A stretch of DNA of 64,000 bases from Candidatus Thiodiazotropha sp. CDECU1 (GCF_963455295.1 NZ_OY734020.1:2542001-2606000); one strand, 5' to 3'. Shown: positions 38,712-49,045, numbered from the stretch's first letter. The notes: a model not told the origin generated them from the sequence alone. A program made the numbers and translations.

Positions 38712-39365
38712 ATGCAAAACCCGTTTCTCCCTGACTTTCAGCAGCTACCCACGTCCCTCCCTGTTTTTCCTCTGAGCGGGGCAGTGGTGATGCCTGGGGC
38801 GCAACTGCCACTCAATATCTTCGAACCTCGTTACCTGGATATGGTTCAGGATGTATTGAAAAGCCACCATTTGATCGGAATGGTTCAACCCGATGAGGGT
38901 GAAGACGCTACAAAGCATCAACTACACACAACGGGCTGCGCTGCTCGAATCTCATTCTACAACGAGACCCTGGATGGGCGGATCGAAGTTATCCTCACTG
39001 GTGTCTGCCGGTTCGACATACTTACTGAACTGCCGTCAGACCGGGATTATCGTATGATCAGACCCAATTGGGAGCGTTTCATATCCGATTACAATATCAA
39101 TCTACCGATCGCGCAAGAGAAACGTATCAGCATCAATTCCACTCTTGATCGATATCTCAACTTCAATGAGCTGCAAACCGATACCGATCAACTCAAGAAT
39201 TTGACCACACCTCAGCTTGTCAATGTGTTGACAACTGCTCTACCCTTGTCCCATGAAGATAAACAATCCATCCTTAATACAGTCGATTTTAATGAACGTT
39301 TTCAGATGCTTATGGTTAAAATGGAGATGGCAAGCAGTTCAGCTACCAGTCATTTGACGCATTGA
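38712..39365 (+). CDS. Lon substrate-binding (LON) domain protein
   Basis: A 217-residue stand-alone LON N-terminal-type domain without ATPase or protease domains. It begins with PVFPLSGAVVMPGAQLPLNI and FEPRYLDMVQDVL, then IGMVQPDEGED, GCAARISFYNE and VILTGVCRFDI. Such proteins are common in proteobacteria and their role is unknown. AGGAG precedes the ATG. A YheT-like hydrolase follows after 31 nt, so cotranscription is likely. Confidence 0.9.
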   Translation: MQNPFLPDFQQLPTSLPVFPLSGAVVMPGAQLPLNIFEPRYLDMVQDVLKSHHLIGMVQPDEGEDATKHQLHTTGCAARISFYNETLDGRIEVILTGVCRFDILTELPSDRDYRMIRPNWERFISDYNINLPIAQEKRISINSTLDRYLNFNELQTDTDQLKNLTTPQLVNVLTTALPLSHEDKQSILNTVDFNERFQMLMVKMEMASSSATSHLTH

Positions 39366-39396
39366 TCCCAAGCGAATACCTTAAATAAGAATAACG

Positions 39397-40362
39397 ATGG
39401 CACAACTGATCAAGAGTGACTTTGAACCGGCCTGGTGGTTGCCATCTCCTCACCTGCAGACGCTTTGGCCCAGCCTGTTCCGACGGCATCTTCCACTGGA
39501 ACTCCGTCGGGAGCGGGTCGAACTGCGTGATGGGGATTTCATCGACATCGCCTGGCATGGTTCCAAAGGTCCCTTGGTGCTCTTGATACACGGACTTGAA
39601 GGTTCCCTCGAATCCCACTATGCGACCACGCTCATCTCAGCATTGAACAGTGCCGGATTTAGATGCCTGTTCATGCATTTACGGGGTTGCAGCGGAGTAC
39701 CTAACCGTCTGCAGCGCAGTTACCACTCGGGTGCTACGGAAGACTTGGTTGATACGGTCGAATTTTTACGTTTGAAAGAGGAGCTTCCCAAGGCAGTGGT
39801 TGGTATCTCACTCGGTGGTAATCTATTACTCAAATATCTCGGTGAGTCAGGTTGTGATTCTGCTTTTAATGCAGCCGTTGCCGTCTCGGTCCCCTTTAAC
39901 CTGAAAAGTGCCGTAAAGCGCTTGGAGCACGGCTTCTCAAGGGTGTACAGCCGCCACCTGTTGCGAAAATTATTGAAATCCCATGCCCAAAAGTGTCGTT
40001 CCATGTCCATCCCAGATACTGATAATATCTCCTCGATTAGCACTATCTATGAATTTGATGACCGAATCACTGCGATACAAAACGGATTTGTCGATGCAGA
40101 CGACTACTACCAACGTTCCAGCTGTGCACAATTTCTTAAACACATCACGACACCCACCCTGATTTTGCACGCACGGGATGACCCATTTATGCAACCCCAG
40201 GATGTACCAGACTTGCAAGATCTCGGTCCCGGTGTTTCACTAGAACTCTCGGATTGTGGTGGTCATGTTGGATTTGTCCAGGGCAAGCTCCCCTGGCGCC
40301 CCGTCTACTGGCTGGATCGTCGAGTTCCAGCTTTCCTGAAACATGTTCTCACTCGAGATTGA
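39397..40362 (+). CDS. YheT-like alpha/beta hydrolase
   Basis: A 321-residue alpha/beta hydrolase of the YheT/ABHD1 group. WWLPSPHLQTLWPSLFRR at the start is diagnostic. LLIHGLEGSLESHYATTL forms the oxyanion region, VVGISLGGNLLLKYLGE contains the nucleophile Ser, and the acid and base lie in ILHARDDPFMQP and DCGGHVGFVQG. The substrate is unknown, probably an ester. It is 31 nt from the LON-domain gene. Confidence 0.92.
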   Translation: MAQLIKSDFEPAWWLPSPHLQTLWPSLFRRHLPLELRRERVELRDGDFIDIAWHGSKGPLVLLIHGLEGSLESHYATTLISALNSAGFRCLFMHLRGCSGVPNRLQRSYHSGATEDLVDTVEFLRLKEELPKAVVGISLGGNLLLKYLGESGCDSAFNAAVAVSVPFNLKSAVKRLEHGFSRVYSRHLLRKLLKSHAQKCRSMSIPDTDNISSISTIYEFDDRITAIQNGFVDADDYYQRSSCAQFLKHITTPTLILHARDDPFMQPQDVPDLQDLGPGVSLELSDCGGHVGFVQGKLPWRPVYWLDRRVPAFLKHVLTRD

Positions 40363-40573
40363 CCTAACCTAGGCTGTATTGTTTGGAGTATTTAACCCTG
40401 CGCGCAACCAGGCCCGAGTACATGATCAAGAGTCTATTGCAGATCTATTGGTTAAACGAAACTATTGATTGACAACTTTCATGACAAACCTAGGTAATCT
40501 TTCTGCCGAATTTCCGCACAGCCACCTGCAACCATTATCCCTCTTCTGTCTTTGTGCTTGAGGTTTCAGCCGG

Positions 40574-41290
40574 ATGCAGAGTGATGAAGACAAGCAGGGA
40601 GACCAGATTTCAGTAAATATTGCCTGTCTCGATATAGAACGTCTCCGACCGACCCTGGTCTCGACAATCGGCAGCCACTGTGAGGTATGGCGCAGCAATC
40701 AGCGACTCGAAACAAAAACCGGGGATGAGGATGAGGTGATTTATACGGAATTTGTTATTAAGCGCCCGTTTTCCGACCATTCTGTTAGTGAAGCGAACCT
40801 GCTCGCTCGCCACTATCGCCAATTGAAAGAAACCCTAGACGAAATCATTCCCGATGCCTTGTTTGTGGTAACTAAAATTAACGATAGGCCAAGCATTTTC
40901 GTGCTGGCGAAGGCAATCAATATCTGGTTTAACATGGCAAACCAACAGAATGAAGAAGAGGCGGTGAAGTTGCTATGTAAATATCCCAAAGCGCGCATAC
41001 AGCTGGCTCGTTTCGTTAAGGCGGCGCAGGCCTGGCGCAATTCCGATAATCCAAAAATGATTGATCTTTTTGGTATCGACAACTTGATCATGGACACCAA
41101 CCGGGAGATTCGTTTTCTCGATAGTTTTTTTGTGTTCTTCTTTGCAGACACCTTTCATGTCATCGATGGAGGTGAGGATGACTCTGAGCTGAAAGATAAA
41201 GTTGAGTTATCAGAAAAGCGTCTCCAGTACCTGGAGCATCTATTGATAATGGCGAAGAAGACATGTGATCAACAACAATCTCCTGCTTGA
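40574..41290 (+). CDS. Protein of unknown function with a possible kinase-like C-lobe
   Basis: A 238-residue soluble protein. I do not recognise a family. The segment IDNLIMDTNREIRFLDSFFVF (about 170-190) resembles the catalytic/metal loops of kinase-like folds such as YrbL (N...D...D spacing). YTEFVIKRPFSD near residue 60 could be a nucleotide-binding strand with Lys. A glycine loop is not evident, so activity is doubtful. The C-terminal 40 residues look helical and charged. It is convergent with the histidine kinase gene. Confidence 0.6.
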   Translation: MQSDEDKQGDQISVNIACLDIERLRPTLVSTIGSHCEVWRSNQRLETKTGDEDEVIYTEFVIKRPFSDHSVSEANLLARHYRQLKETLDEIIPDALFVVTKINDRPSIFVLAKAINIWFNMANQQNEEEAVKLLCKYPKARIQLARFVKAAQAWRNSDNPKMIDLFGIDNLIMDTNREIRFLDSFFVFFFADTFHVIDGGEDDSELKDKVELSEKRLQYLEHLLIMAKKTCDQQQSPA

Positions 41291-41325
41291 AACCAGGCAA
41301 TACTCAAGTTGGCAGCATGACTTTC

Positions 41326-42807
41326 TCATGCAAAATGTCTGGAAAATATTACAGATATATTGAGACCGCTTCGATCGTTTCGGTTCTCCATTTCAATCGT
41401 TGCATGATGCAGATCCACAATACGTTTGACGATAGACAATCCCAATCCGCTCCCTTGTATATTGGTATCCTCCCCGCGTCTGAATCTCTGATAAAGCCCT
41501 TGTTGATTTTCCTCTGGAATACCGGGGCCAGTGTCAGTGACAATTAACTTAATAGTTGAGTTGTGCTCCTCCAATTTTACACAAACTTCCCCTTTCTTGG
41601 GCGTATAGCGGATTGCATTGTCGATAATGTTCCTCAACAGAATTTGAATTCCTGGCTTATAACTACGCAGCATAACGGGGCGCTCTATACCTTCGTAGGC
41701 AAGCTCGATATCCTTTGCTAGCGCTAGTGAACCCAATGCAGCAAGCACATTTATGGTTTCACCATGCAGATCCACATCTTCTACATGTGAATGCTCGAGG
41801 GATTGACTATCCATGCGCGCAAGCATGAGAAGCTGCTCAAGTAAATGAGTTGCACGATCCACACCCCGTATGACCTGGTCAAGAAACTTGGAATGTCCAT
41901 TGCCTTCGTCGGCAAGGGACTTGGCTTGTGCCAAAGTCTTCAATGCAGCAATCGGCGTTCTCAACTCATGCGCCGCATCCGCGGTAAACCTCCGTTCATT
42001 CTCCAGCACTCTTTGCACTCGATAAAACAAGCTGTTTAAAGAAGTAACCATTGGCACAACTTCACGGGGTACATTCTGGGTGGAAATTGATTCCAAAGAT
42101 TTTGGGTCTCTATGTTCGACCTTGTCAGCGATAGTATGGAGCGGTTTTAACCCGCTTCCCACCACAATCCAGATAATTAGGCCTATCATAGGCAAGGAGA
42201 TGATTATCGGCCACAAACTGTTGAAGACAATCTCTGACACAGTTTCCTGACGTACGGACATTAATTCTCCAATCTGCACCTGGAACTGCCCTGTAGGCTC
42301 TTTCAATCCGTACATTCGCCACAGTTTACCGTCCACGGTTTGATTGTTATAACCTTCGGTAAATGTATTGAACGTGGCTGGTAGGTTTGAGCGTAAATAG
42401 GTCCTCCCGTTTGTTCCCTTGATGAGAAATGCCAGCTTAGCCTCATAACGATGACCTGTTTCCCGTTCTCGAGGTACCATAGTCAAATAGTCTTTTTCAC
42501 TCTCATCAGCCATGAATTCATCAATAAAGTGCTTCAAAGCAAAAGACCTGTTGACGAAATCTTCGCCCAACTCCTGAACAATTTTATGCAGATTCATTCT
42601 TGCTTCATTGTCTTCCTCAACTTCGTGAAGCATTAATGTGGCAAGGATACGGGACTCCTGAGCCAAGGTGGCGTCATAGATCTCCTCTACTTCATGGTAG
42701 GCGGCAAGATAGACAAAATAGGCCGATATGAGCCAAAGAACGACAATTGTGGAAATCAGACTGACTAACAGTCTTCTGCGAATTGAAGGATTAGTGGCCT
42801 GCTGCAC
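41326..42807 (-). CDS. Sensor histidine kinase, QseC-like
   Basis: Membrane sensor kinase, 493 residues. TM helices at about 12-35 and 198-217 flank a periplasmic domain of some 160 residues. A HAMP-like linker, the phospho-acceptor H280 in FTADAAHELRTPIAALK, and the ATPase domain follow (NIIDNAIRYTPKKGEV N-box, VTDTGPGIPEE G1, GSGLGLSIVKRI G2). It is QseC-like in size and order. The response regulator gene lies 9 nt upstream in the same unit. The signal is unknown. Confidence 0.93.
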   Translation of the reverse strand: MQQATNPSIRRRLLVSLISTIVVLWLISAYFVYLAAYHEVEEIYDATLAQESRILATLMLHEVEEDNEARMNLHKIVQELGEDFVNRSFALKHFIDEFMADESEKDYLTMVPRERETGHRYEAKLAFLIKGTNGRTYLRSNLPATFNTFTEGYNNQTVDGKLWRMYGLKEPTGQFQVQIGELMSVRQETVSEIVFNSLWPIIISLPMIGLIIWIVVGSGLKPLHTIADKVEHRDPKSLESISTQNVPREVVPMVTSLNSLFYRVQRVLENERRFTADAAHELRTPIAALKTLAQAKSLADEGNGHSKFLDQVIRGVDRATHLLEQLLMLARMDSQSLEHSHVEDVDLHGETINVLAALGSLALAKDIELAYEGIERPVMLRSYKPGIQILLRNIIDNAIRYTPKKGEVCVKLEEHNSTIKLIVTDTGPGIPEENQQGLYQRFRRGEDTNIQGSGLGLSIVKRIVDLHHATIEMENRNDRSGLNISVIFSRHFA

Positions 42808-42816
42808 GCCTAGATC

Positions 42817-43488
42817 TCATTGATGAATCAGCTTCTGAATTGTGTAACCGACGCCACGAACAGTCCTAATCAGCTCCTTCCCCAGCTTCTTGCGCAAATG
42901 GTGTATATAGACCTCAACAGCGTTACTCTCCACACCTTCATCCCAGCCATATAAGGTCTCTTCCAATACTTGCCGGGATAAAATACGTCCCTGATTTGTC
43001 AGCAATGCTTCCAAAACAGCAAATTCGCTTGCCCCCAACATAATCTCTTTCCCGGCCTTGGTGAGACAGTGGGCTGCGGGATCAAGTACCAAATCCTCAT
43101 AGCTGATGACTGAGGTCGAACGTCCTTCACGGCGTCTGGTGATAGCCCGCAGTCGCGCATTTACCTCCAACAGATCGAAAGGTTTGACAACATAATCATC
43201 CGCCCCCAAGTCAAGCCCCTCGATACGATTATCCACCGTATCACGGGCTGTCAGAACCAGTACCGGAAGATCCATGTCCTGCTTGCGTAGTTTTTGCAGC
43301 ACATGTAACCCATCCTGCCGTGGCAGACCCAGGTCGAGAATCAATGCATCCAAGTTCTCTGTTGATAAGGCTTGTTCTGCTGCCATGCCATCCATTACCC
43401 AGTCCACGGTGTGCCCCAGCTGTCTCAAGCCCAAGCTCAAGCCTTCGCCCAGGTATCTATCATCTTCAGCTAACAGAATTCGCATCAT
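42817..43488 (-). CDS. OmpR-family response regulator, QseB-like
   Basis: A 223-residue regulator with a receiver domain (D9/D10 in LAEDD, phosphoacceptor D52 in LDLGLPRQDG, VKPFDLLEV) and a winged-helix domain (about 125-220, ending IRTVRGVGYTIQK). Start is at 43488 or 43485. Partner of the adjacent kinase. GAGGG lies 4-7 nt upstream of the start codons. Confidence 0.94.
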   Translation of the reverse strand: MMRILLAEDDRYLGEGLSLGLRQLGHTVDWVMDGMAAEQALSTENLDALILDLGLPRQDGLHVLQKLRKQDMDLPVLVLTARDTVDNRIEGLDLGADDYVVKPFDLLEVNARLRAITRRREGRSTSVISYEDLVLDPAAHCLTKAGKEIMLGASEFAVLEALLTNQGRILSRQVLEETLYGWDEGVESNAVEVYIHHLRKKLGKELIRTVRGVGYTIQKLIHQ

Positions 43489-44028
43489 CAGACCCTCATT
43501 GAGGCCAGTAACTTGATCTTAGGGGGATTTTCCATCAGTTGCCAAACCATGTCCTGCAATCGGAGCTGTCAAGTTAACCATTATTTCTTAATGCATTCTT
43601 AAATACTTAAAAACCGTGAGAAATGAATCTAAACAAGCGCCGTTTTCGCAAGATCCACTCGGTGAAGTTAATCCCGAGTCGAGCCGCCCCCCCAAATAGC
43701 CTAATCCAACGTTGAATAACAGCTATTGCTGTCTACATTTAAGCCGATTTGGGACAAAATTAACACATACTGCCAATGACGATTTTTATAAAAAAATCAT
43801 TAGCATATTGTTTTATTCAGGGGTATGATCAGATCACGCTACGAAACAGATTCATAACCGCTTCCCCATTTGATTTTTTCAAGGTCGAGAATCGGCGTAC
43901 TCAGTTTCCTGGCTTGGGCAGGGTTGTTAAAAAACTGTGCCATTTAGCGTTCACGGCATATCTGGGCAGGTCTCATGAGACTCTCAGATCCTGAACATAT
44001 AAATATATTTTGTTAGGAATGTAGATAG
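43489..44028. other. 540-nt region upstream of the RRM gene
   Basis: Divergent gap between the response regulator and the RRM gene. I see no convincing gene; a 72-codon frame at 43776 lacks family features. The stretch 43750-43850 is AT-rich and may hold the promoter. A long 5' leader is possible for the RRM mRNA. Confidence 0.4.
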
Positions 44029-44310
44029 ATGACTAAATTGTATGTTGGCAACCTTCCCTGGTCTGCCACAGAAGATGATGTCCGGGAGCTTTTCTCAGAC
44101 ATTGGTGAGGTGCAGTCGGCAAACCTTATTCTGGATCGAGAAACCCGTCGCTCAAGAGGATTTGCCTTTGTGGAAATGAGCCAAGGAGATGCTGAAAAAG
44201 CCATCTCTCAACTCAATGGCAAGGATTTTCAGGGCCGTGACTTACGAATCAATGAAGCCATGGATAAGCCAAAGCGTAGCTCTGGCGGTGGCGGTGGTGG
44301 TCGCTGGTAA
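44029..44310 (+). CDS. Glycine-rich RRM RNA-binding protein
   Basis: A 93-residue RNA-binding protein with a single RRM: RNP2 LYVGNL at 4-9 and RNP1 RGFAFVEM at 43-50, both with aromatic residues for RNA stacking. A short tail SSGGGGGGRW follows. Such small glycine-rich RRM proteins are widespread in cyanobacteria and gammaproteobacteria and often respond to cold. Its leader is long and a strong terminator follows. Confidence 0.93.
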   Translation: MTKLYVGNLPWSATEDDVRELFSDIGEVQSANLILDRETRRSRGFAFVEMSQGDAEKAISQLNGKDFQGRDLRINEAMDKPKRSSGGGGGGRW

Positions 44311-44363
44311 CAGCCGAGCTGCCAGATTCATAATGGCAGACTAAGTATCACGCTGATTTTCCC

Positions 44364-44399
44364 ACAACGGTAGGCCGGACACTCCCGGCCAACCGTTGT
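44364..44399 (+). terminator. Terminator after the RRM gene
   Basis: ACAACGGT pairs with ACCGTTGT and the inner GGCCGG with CCGGCC, one A-A mismatch between, around a small loop. T/A-rich TATAATAA follows. The stem is 54 nt after the RRM stop. Confidence 0.75.
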
Positions 44400-44513
44400 T
44401 ATAATAAGAAACGTAGAACCTGCATGGTCTATCTATGATCGTAGGGTGGGTGGGTGTTTGCGCCTGCTAATCGTTTTTTTCCCAAAAATCAACTGCTTTC
44501 GACTAGCTGACAG

Positions 44514-45386
44514 CTACTCCGATTGGAGTGCCGCGATGCGTGATTCCAGTGGCGGATGGCTTGCAAACAGCTTTTGCACCTTGCCTGCGCTGATTGCGAA
44601 TGCAGCTATCTCATCGGGCAGCGACTCTGGCTCATGGGCCTGCTGCAGACGCCTGAGGGCGGCTATCATCTTCTCTCTGCCCGCAAGATCCGCCCCTCCA
44701 CTATCGGCGCGAAACTCCCGCCAACGGGAAAACCACATCACGATAGTCATGGCCAGAATTCCCAGGACAAACTCGGTAATCATCGATACGATGAAAAATG
44801 CAGGGCCGTAACCACGTTCTGTCTTAAACACGAGGCGATCCACCGTGTGCCCAATGACGCGCGAGAGAAACACCACAAAGGTGTTGACCACCCCCTGTAT
44901 CAACGACAATGTGACCATATCGCCATTCGCCACATGGCTGACTTCATGGGCCAGCACAGCTTCCACCTCATCCCGGTTCATCTGTTGCAGCAAACCGGTG
45001 CTGACCGCAACCAGGGCACTGTTTTTATTCCAGCCCGTGGCAAACGCATTGGGTGAGGCATGATCGAAAATCCCCACTTCCGGCATACCGATATTGGCCT
45101 GTTGCGCTTGCCTTTGAATGGTACTGACCAGCCAGTTTTCAACTTCGCTAGCCGGGGTTTCGATCACCTTGACCCCCATGCTGCGTTTCGCCATCCATTT
45201 GGAGATGAATAGCGATATCAGAGAACCCGAGAAACCGATAACGGCTGAATAGACCAGCAATGCATTGAGATTTAGGTCGACCCCATTCTCCAACAGCAGC
45301 CCCTCTATACCGAGTAGTCTGAAGGTAATGCTGATCAATGCCACGATAGCCAGATTAGTGCCTAAAAACAGTACAATTCTCATCAT
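44514..45386 (-). CDS. htpX: HtpX membrane metalloprotease
   Basis: Zinc protease of the M48 family in the inner membrane, acting in membrane protein quality control. The 290-residue protein has TM helices at about 4-24 and 41-62, the metal site HEVSH at 147-151 followed by VANGD, two later TM segments (about 163-182 and 195-215), and the third ligand Glu in WREFRADSGGADL. Length and topology match E. coli HtpX (293). Confidence 0.96.
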   Translation of the reverse strand: MMRIVLFLGTNLAIVALISITFRLLGIEGLLLENGVDLNLNALLVYSAVIGFSGSLISLFISKWMAKRSMGVKVIETPASEVENWLVSTIQRQAQQANIGMPEVGIFDHASPNAFATGWNKNSALVAVSTGLLQQMNRDEVEAVLAHEVSHVANGDMVTLSLIQGVVNTFVVFLSRVIGHTVDRLVFKTERGYGPAFFIVSMITEFVLGILAMTIVMWFSRWREFRADSGGADLAGREKMIAALRRLQQAHEPESLPDEIAAFAISAGKVQKLFASHPPLESRIAALQSE

Positions 45387-45648
45387 TTTCGGTTCACCAG
45401 GTTAGGAATTCCATTCTTTGTGAATATTGGAGCATTGATGATTGATTTCAAGGGAAGTTCCCAATAATTAGGGGGTTCGAACGAAGGGTTCGAATCATGG
45501 CCTGCCTCGCAGTCAAATAAAAAGGGGGCCATTGGGGGGTTACACGAGAGATAGTTGCCACCTGATGGGCAGGGATTGATTCGCCTACGGCTCACCCCTT
45601 CGGGGCACTTTCGCTTTGCTCAAGCGTCCTGCGGCGCTGCGCGCCTGG
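45387..45648. other. Region between htpX and tRNA-Ser without a gene
   Basis: Holds the first tRNA-like repeat (45476-45530) and a GC-rich stretch of short inverted repeats at about 45592-45648 (e.g. CACCCCTTCGGGGC). No protein gene is called here. Confidence 0.5.
45476..45530 (+). repeat. tRNA-like repeat copy A
   Basis: Matches copy B at 45649-45702 in 51 of 54 positions. The part GGGTTCGAATC...CCTGCCTCGC resembles the T-arm and acceptor 3' end of the nearby tRNA-Ser but in the opposite orientation. Confidence 0.8.
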
Positions 45649-45702
45649 TCGAACGAAGGGTTCGAATCAAATCCTGCCTCGCAGTCAAATAAAAAGGGGG
45701 CC
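45649..45702 (+). repeat. tRNA-like repeat copy B
   Basis: Second copy of the 54-nt repeat, directly adjoining the tRNA terminator. Its last part, AAATAAAAAGGGGGCC, is the left arm of the tRNA terminator. Copy A has the same arm without its partner. Confidence 0.8.
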
Positions 45703-45722
45703 TGTTGGCCCCCTTTTTATTT
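45687..45722 (-). terminator. Terminator of tRNA-Ser
   Basis: AAATAAAAAGGGGGCC pairs perfectly with GGCCCCCTTTTTATTT around TGTT. On the minus strand it immediately follows the tRNA and ends in a T-run. Confidence 0.9.
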
Positions 45723-45812
45723 GGCGGAGAGGCAGGGATTCGAACCCTGGGAGGGCTACAAACCCTCAATGGTTTTCAAGACCACCGCATTCGGCCGCTC
45801 TGCCACCTCTCC
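45722..45812 (-). tRNA. tRNA-Ser (anticodon TGA)
   Basis: 91 nt including encoded CCA. The acceptor GGAGAGG pairs with CCTCTCC; the D-arm follows as TGGCAGAGCGGCCGA; the anticodon loop CTTGAAA carries TGA (reads UCA). The long variable arm of class II tRNAs is GAGGGTTTGTAGCCCTC, and the T-arm has GGTTCGAATCC. A terminator follows directly. Confidence 0.97.
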
Positions 45813-45982
45813 GAAGGGGCGCTAGGATACACTAAACAACCTTGAAATATCTACTAATTACCACCACTTTATGTGTATTGATCTTTTCGCCAGGAGCGGT
45901 ATCCTGTGCTGAACGAATCGAGGCAATGACTGTCTCATCAATGAGATTGATTTTAGGGAATTAATCAGGAGATAACGCCAAA

Positions 45983-46654
45983 ATGAATCGTCTAGATATT
46001 AGCGCCGCCCGTCCTGCGGAGTCCGTGCTTTCAACTAATAAGTTGATAAAAAATACTTATATGCTGCTCTCCATGACGTTGCTGTTCAGCGCGCTTACGG
46101 CGACCGCATCCGTTTTTCTTGCCGTGCCCGGTTGGACCTATATGGCCTCCCTGATCGGCGCCATCGTCCTGATCTGGTTCGTTTTGCCACGTACGGCCAA
46201 CTCCTCTACCGGACTGGCAGTGATTTTCGGTATTACCGGTCTGATGGGATTCGGTCTCGGGCCGATCCTGAATGCCTACCTGAGTATGGCCAACGGTCCA
46301 CAGATTGTGGGAACCGCCATGGCCGGTACGGGTATCATCTTCCTCGGCCTGTCTGGTTATGCCCTGACCAGTAAACGGGATTTCAGCTTCATGGGTGGTT
46401 TTCTCATGGCTGGCCTGCTGATGGTCTTTGTCGCTATGTTGGCTGGACTGTTTTTGAATATGCCTGCATTGCACCTGGCGATTTCAGCCGTTGTGATCAT
46501 GCTGATGAGCGGTTTCATCCTGTACGATACCAGCCGCATGGTGCATGGCGGAGAGACCAATTACATCATGGCCACCATTGGCCTGTACCTGAATATCTAC
46601 AATCTTTTTGTGCATCTGTTGGCACTGCTCGGAGCACTCTCCGGGGAAGATTGA
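45983..46654 (+). CDS. Bax inhibitor-1 / YccA family membrane protein
   Basis: A 223-residue membrane protein with about seven TM helices. It ends with the family signature LYDTSRMVHGGETNYIMATI followed by LYLNIYNLFVHLLALLG. YccA-type proteins modulate the FtsH protease in E. coli. CAGGAGATAACG precedes the ATG. A terminator follows, then a small two-helix gene. Confidence 0.94.
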   Translation: MNRLDISAARPAESVLSTNKLIKNTYMLLSMTLLFSALTATASVFLAVPGWTYMASLIGAIVLIWFVLPRTANSSTGLAVIFGITGLMGFGLGPILNAYLSMANGPQIVGTAMAGTGIIFLGLSGYALTSKRDFSFMGGFLMAGLLMVFVAMLAGLFLNMPALHLAISAVVIMLMSGFILYDTSRMVHGGETNYIMATIGLYLNIYNLFVHLLALLGALSGED

Positions 46655-46678
46655 TTGTAATTAATTTTTGCAATGAAG

Positions 46679-46701
46679 CCCCGGCAATGCCGGGGTTTTT
46701 T
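46679..46701 (+). terminator. Terminator after the Bax-inhibitor gene
   Basis: CCCCGGC pairs with GCCGGGG around AAT, followed by TTTTTT. It is a compact intrinsic terminator 25 nt after the stop. Confidence 0.95.
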
Positions 46702-46721
46702 ATTGAAGGAGTACAATTGCG

Positions 46722-46901
46722 ATGGATTGGACAAAGATCATCTGGGCTCTCTTGCTGGGCGCGATGATTCTCTTTCTCTGGCCCCGTGCCAAGCATATGC
46801 TCAAAAACAGCCCAAAGGCGGAAAAAGGGGATTGGCAGGCTGTGGTACTGCCGATGGCCTTTGTCATCGGATTTGTGATTCTGCTCATCATGATGGTCTA
46901 G
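46722..46901 (+). CDS. Small two-helix membrane protein (59 residues)
   Basis: Begins MDWTKIIWALLLGAMILFLW (TM helix 1, about 6-20), then a polar loop (PRAKHMLKNSPKAEKGDWQA) and a second helix VVLPMAFVIGFVILLIMMV to the stop. GAAGGAG precedes the ATG, inside the tail of the upstream terminator. It is convergent with serS. I do not recognise a function. Confidence 0.75.
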   Translation: MDWTKIIWALLLGAMILFLWPRAKHMLKNSPKAEKGDWQAVVLPMAFVIGFVILLIMMV

Positions 46902-46922
46902 CCCGGGCACATCTAGTTCGCG

Positions 46923-48200
<1,278 letters not shown>

Positions 48201-48512
48201 TTATTCACCCATATTCACGTGTGCGGACCAACTTACAACATGGCCCGGTTCTACCCATTGATTCAAATCGTGCAACACCCTCTCCACCTGCTCCGGCAGG
48301 TCGAAGAACTCAACCACCAGCGGCAGGTCCATGGAGATGTCCAGTAACGAGGCTTCATGGGCCTTGCCTGAACGCCCGAAACCGGCAATGCCGCGAAATG
48401 CGGTAACCCCCCTGACCTGCTCTTCCTGATGGAGAAAATCGAGCAATTTACCCAACTGATGATCACCTTCGGTCAAATAAACCCGCACCATGGTCACTTC
48501 AGTCTGTTTCAT
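48201..48512 (-). CDS. DUF190 protein paired with CrcB
   Basis: A 103-residue protein of the DUF190 family, which is often coupled to crcB and may regulate or bind ions. It has VRVYLTEGDHQLGKLLDFLH and VRGVTAFRGIAGFG. The start at 48512 overlaps the crcB stop (ATGA), so translation is coupled. Confidence 0.9.
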   Translation of the reverse strand: MKQTEVTMVRVYLTEGDHQLGKLLDFLHQEEQVRGVTAFRGIAGFGRSGKAHEASLLDISMDLPLVVEFFDLPEQVERVLHDLNQWVEPGHVVSWSAHVNMGE

Positions 48513-48883
48513 AGCTGTCTCCCGACCACCAGGCCGAACCAGCAGGCCAAGACACAAGCGACGACACTTAGCAGAATATTCAATCCGGCCTTTAACAACT
48601 CTGCCTGCTCAAGCAGGTTGAGTGTCTCGATTGAGAAGGTGGAAAAGGTGGTAAAGGCACCGAGAAAGCCGATCAGCAGAGCACCGCGTAATTCCGGTGA
48701 AACCGTGGTGCGTTCCAGCAGCAGGACATAGAGAAACCCCATCACCAGTGACCCCAATACGTTCACCACCAGGGTGCCATAGGGAAAACCGCGGCCAAGC
48801 AGTCCATACACACCATTGGATACCCAAAAGCGGAACAGCGCTCCAGCAGCACCGCCGGATGCAATGGCAATCAGCTGATTCAA
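48509..48883 (-). CDS. crcB: CrcB fluoride channel
   Basis: Fluoride exporter of 124 residues with four TM helices. The start is probably TTG at 48883 preceded by AAAGG; an ATG-like frame further upstream is not similar. Family motifs are GGAAGALFRF, TLVVNVLGSLVMGFL, and GFLGAFTTFSTFS including the conserved Phe/Thr region. No fluoride riboswitch is seen upstream. It is coupled with the DUF190 gene. Confidence 0.93.
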   Translation of the reverse strand: MNQLIAIASGGAAGALFRFWVSNGVYGLLGRGFPYGTLVVNVLGSLVMGFLYVLLLERTTVSPELRGALLIGFLGAFTTFSTFSIETLNLLEQAELLKAGLNILLSVVACVLACWFGLVVGRQL

Positions 48884-49045
48884 TCTCGAAACCTTTAATT
48901 GATATAAAGGCGGGATTATAACCGCAGTTACCCGGTGTCTGTTAACACTAATTTGAGTGCCACTGATCTGTCCTGTTGGACATGACATCAACATTCAAAT
49001 CGGGCTTAGAAGCTTAGGTTTCTGCTTAGAAATCCTGGCGGCTCA

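Noticed and set aside
43776-43994. 72-codon frame upstream of the RRM gene
   Set aside because: No ribosome-binding site or family features; more likely leader sequence.
45616-45825. A 69-codon plus-strand frame containing [16 protein letters not shown]
   Set aside because: It is the reverse complement of tRNA-Ser and its flank; this type of frame is a well-known false protein call.
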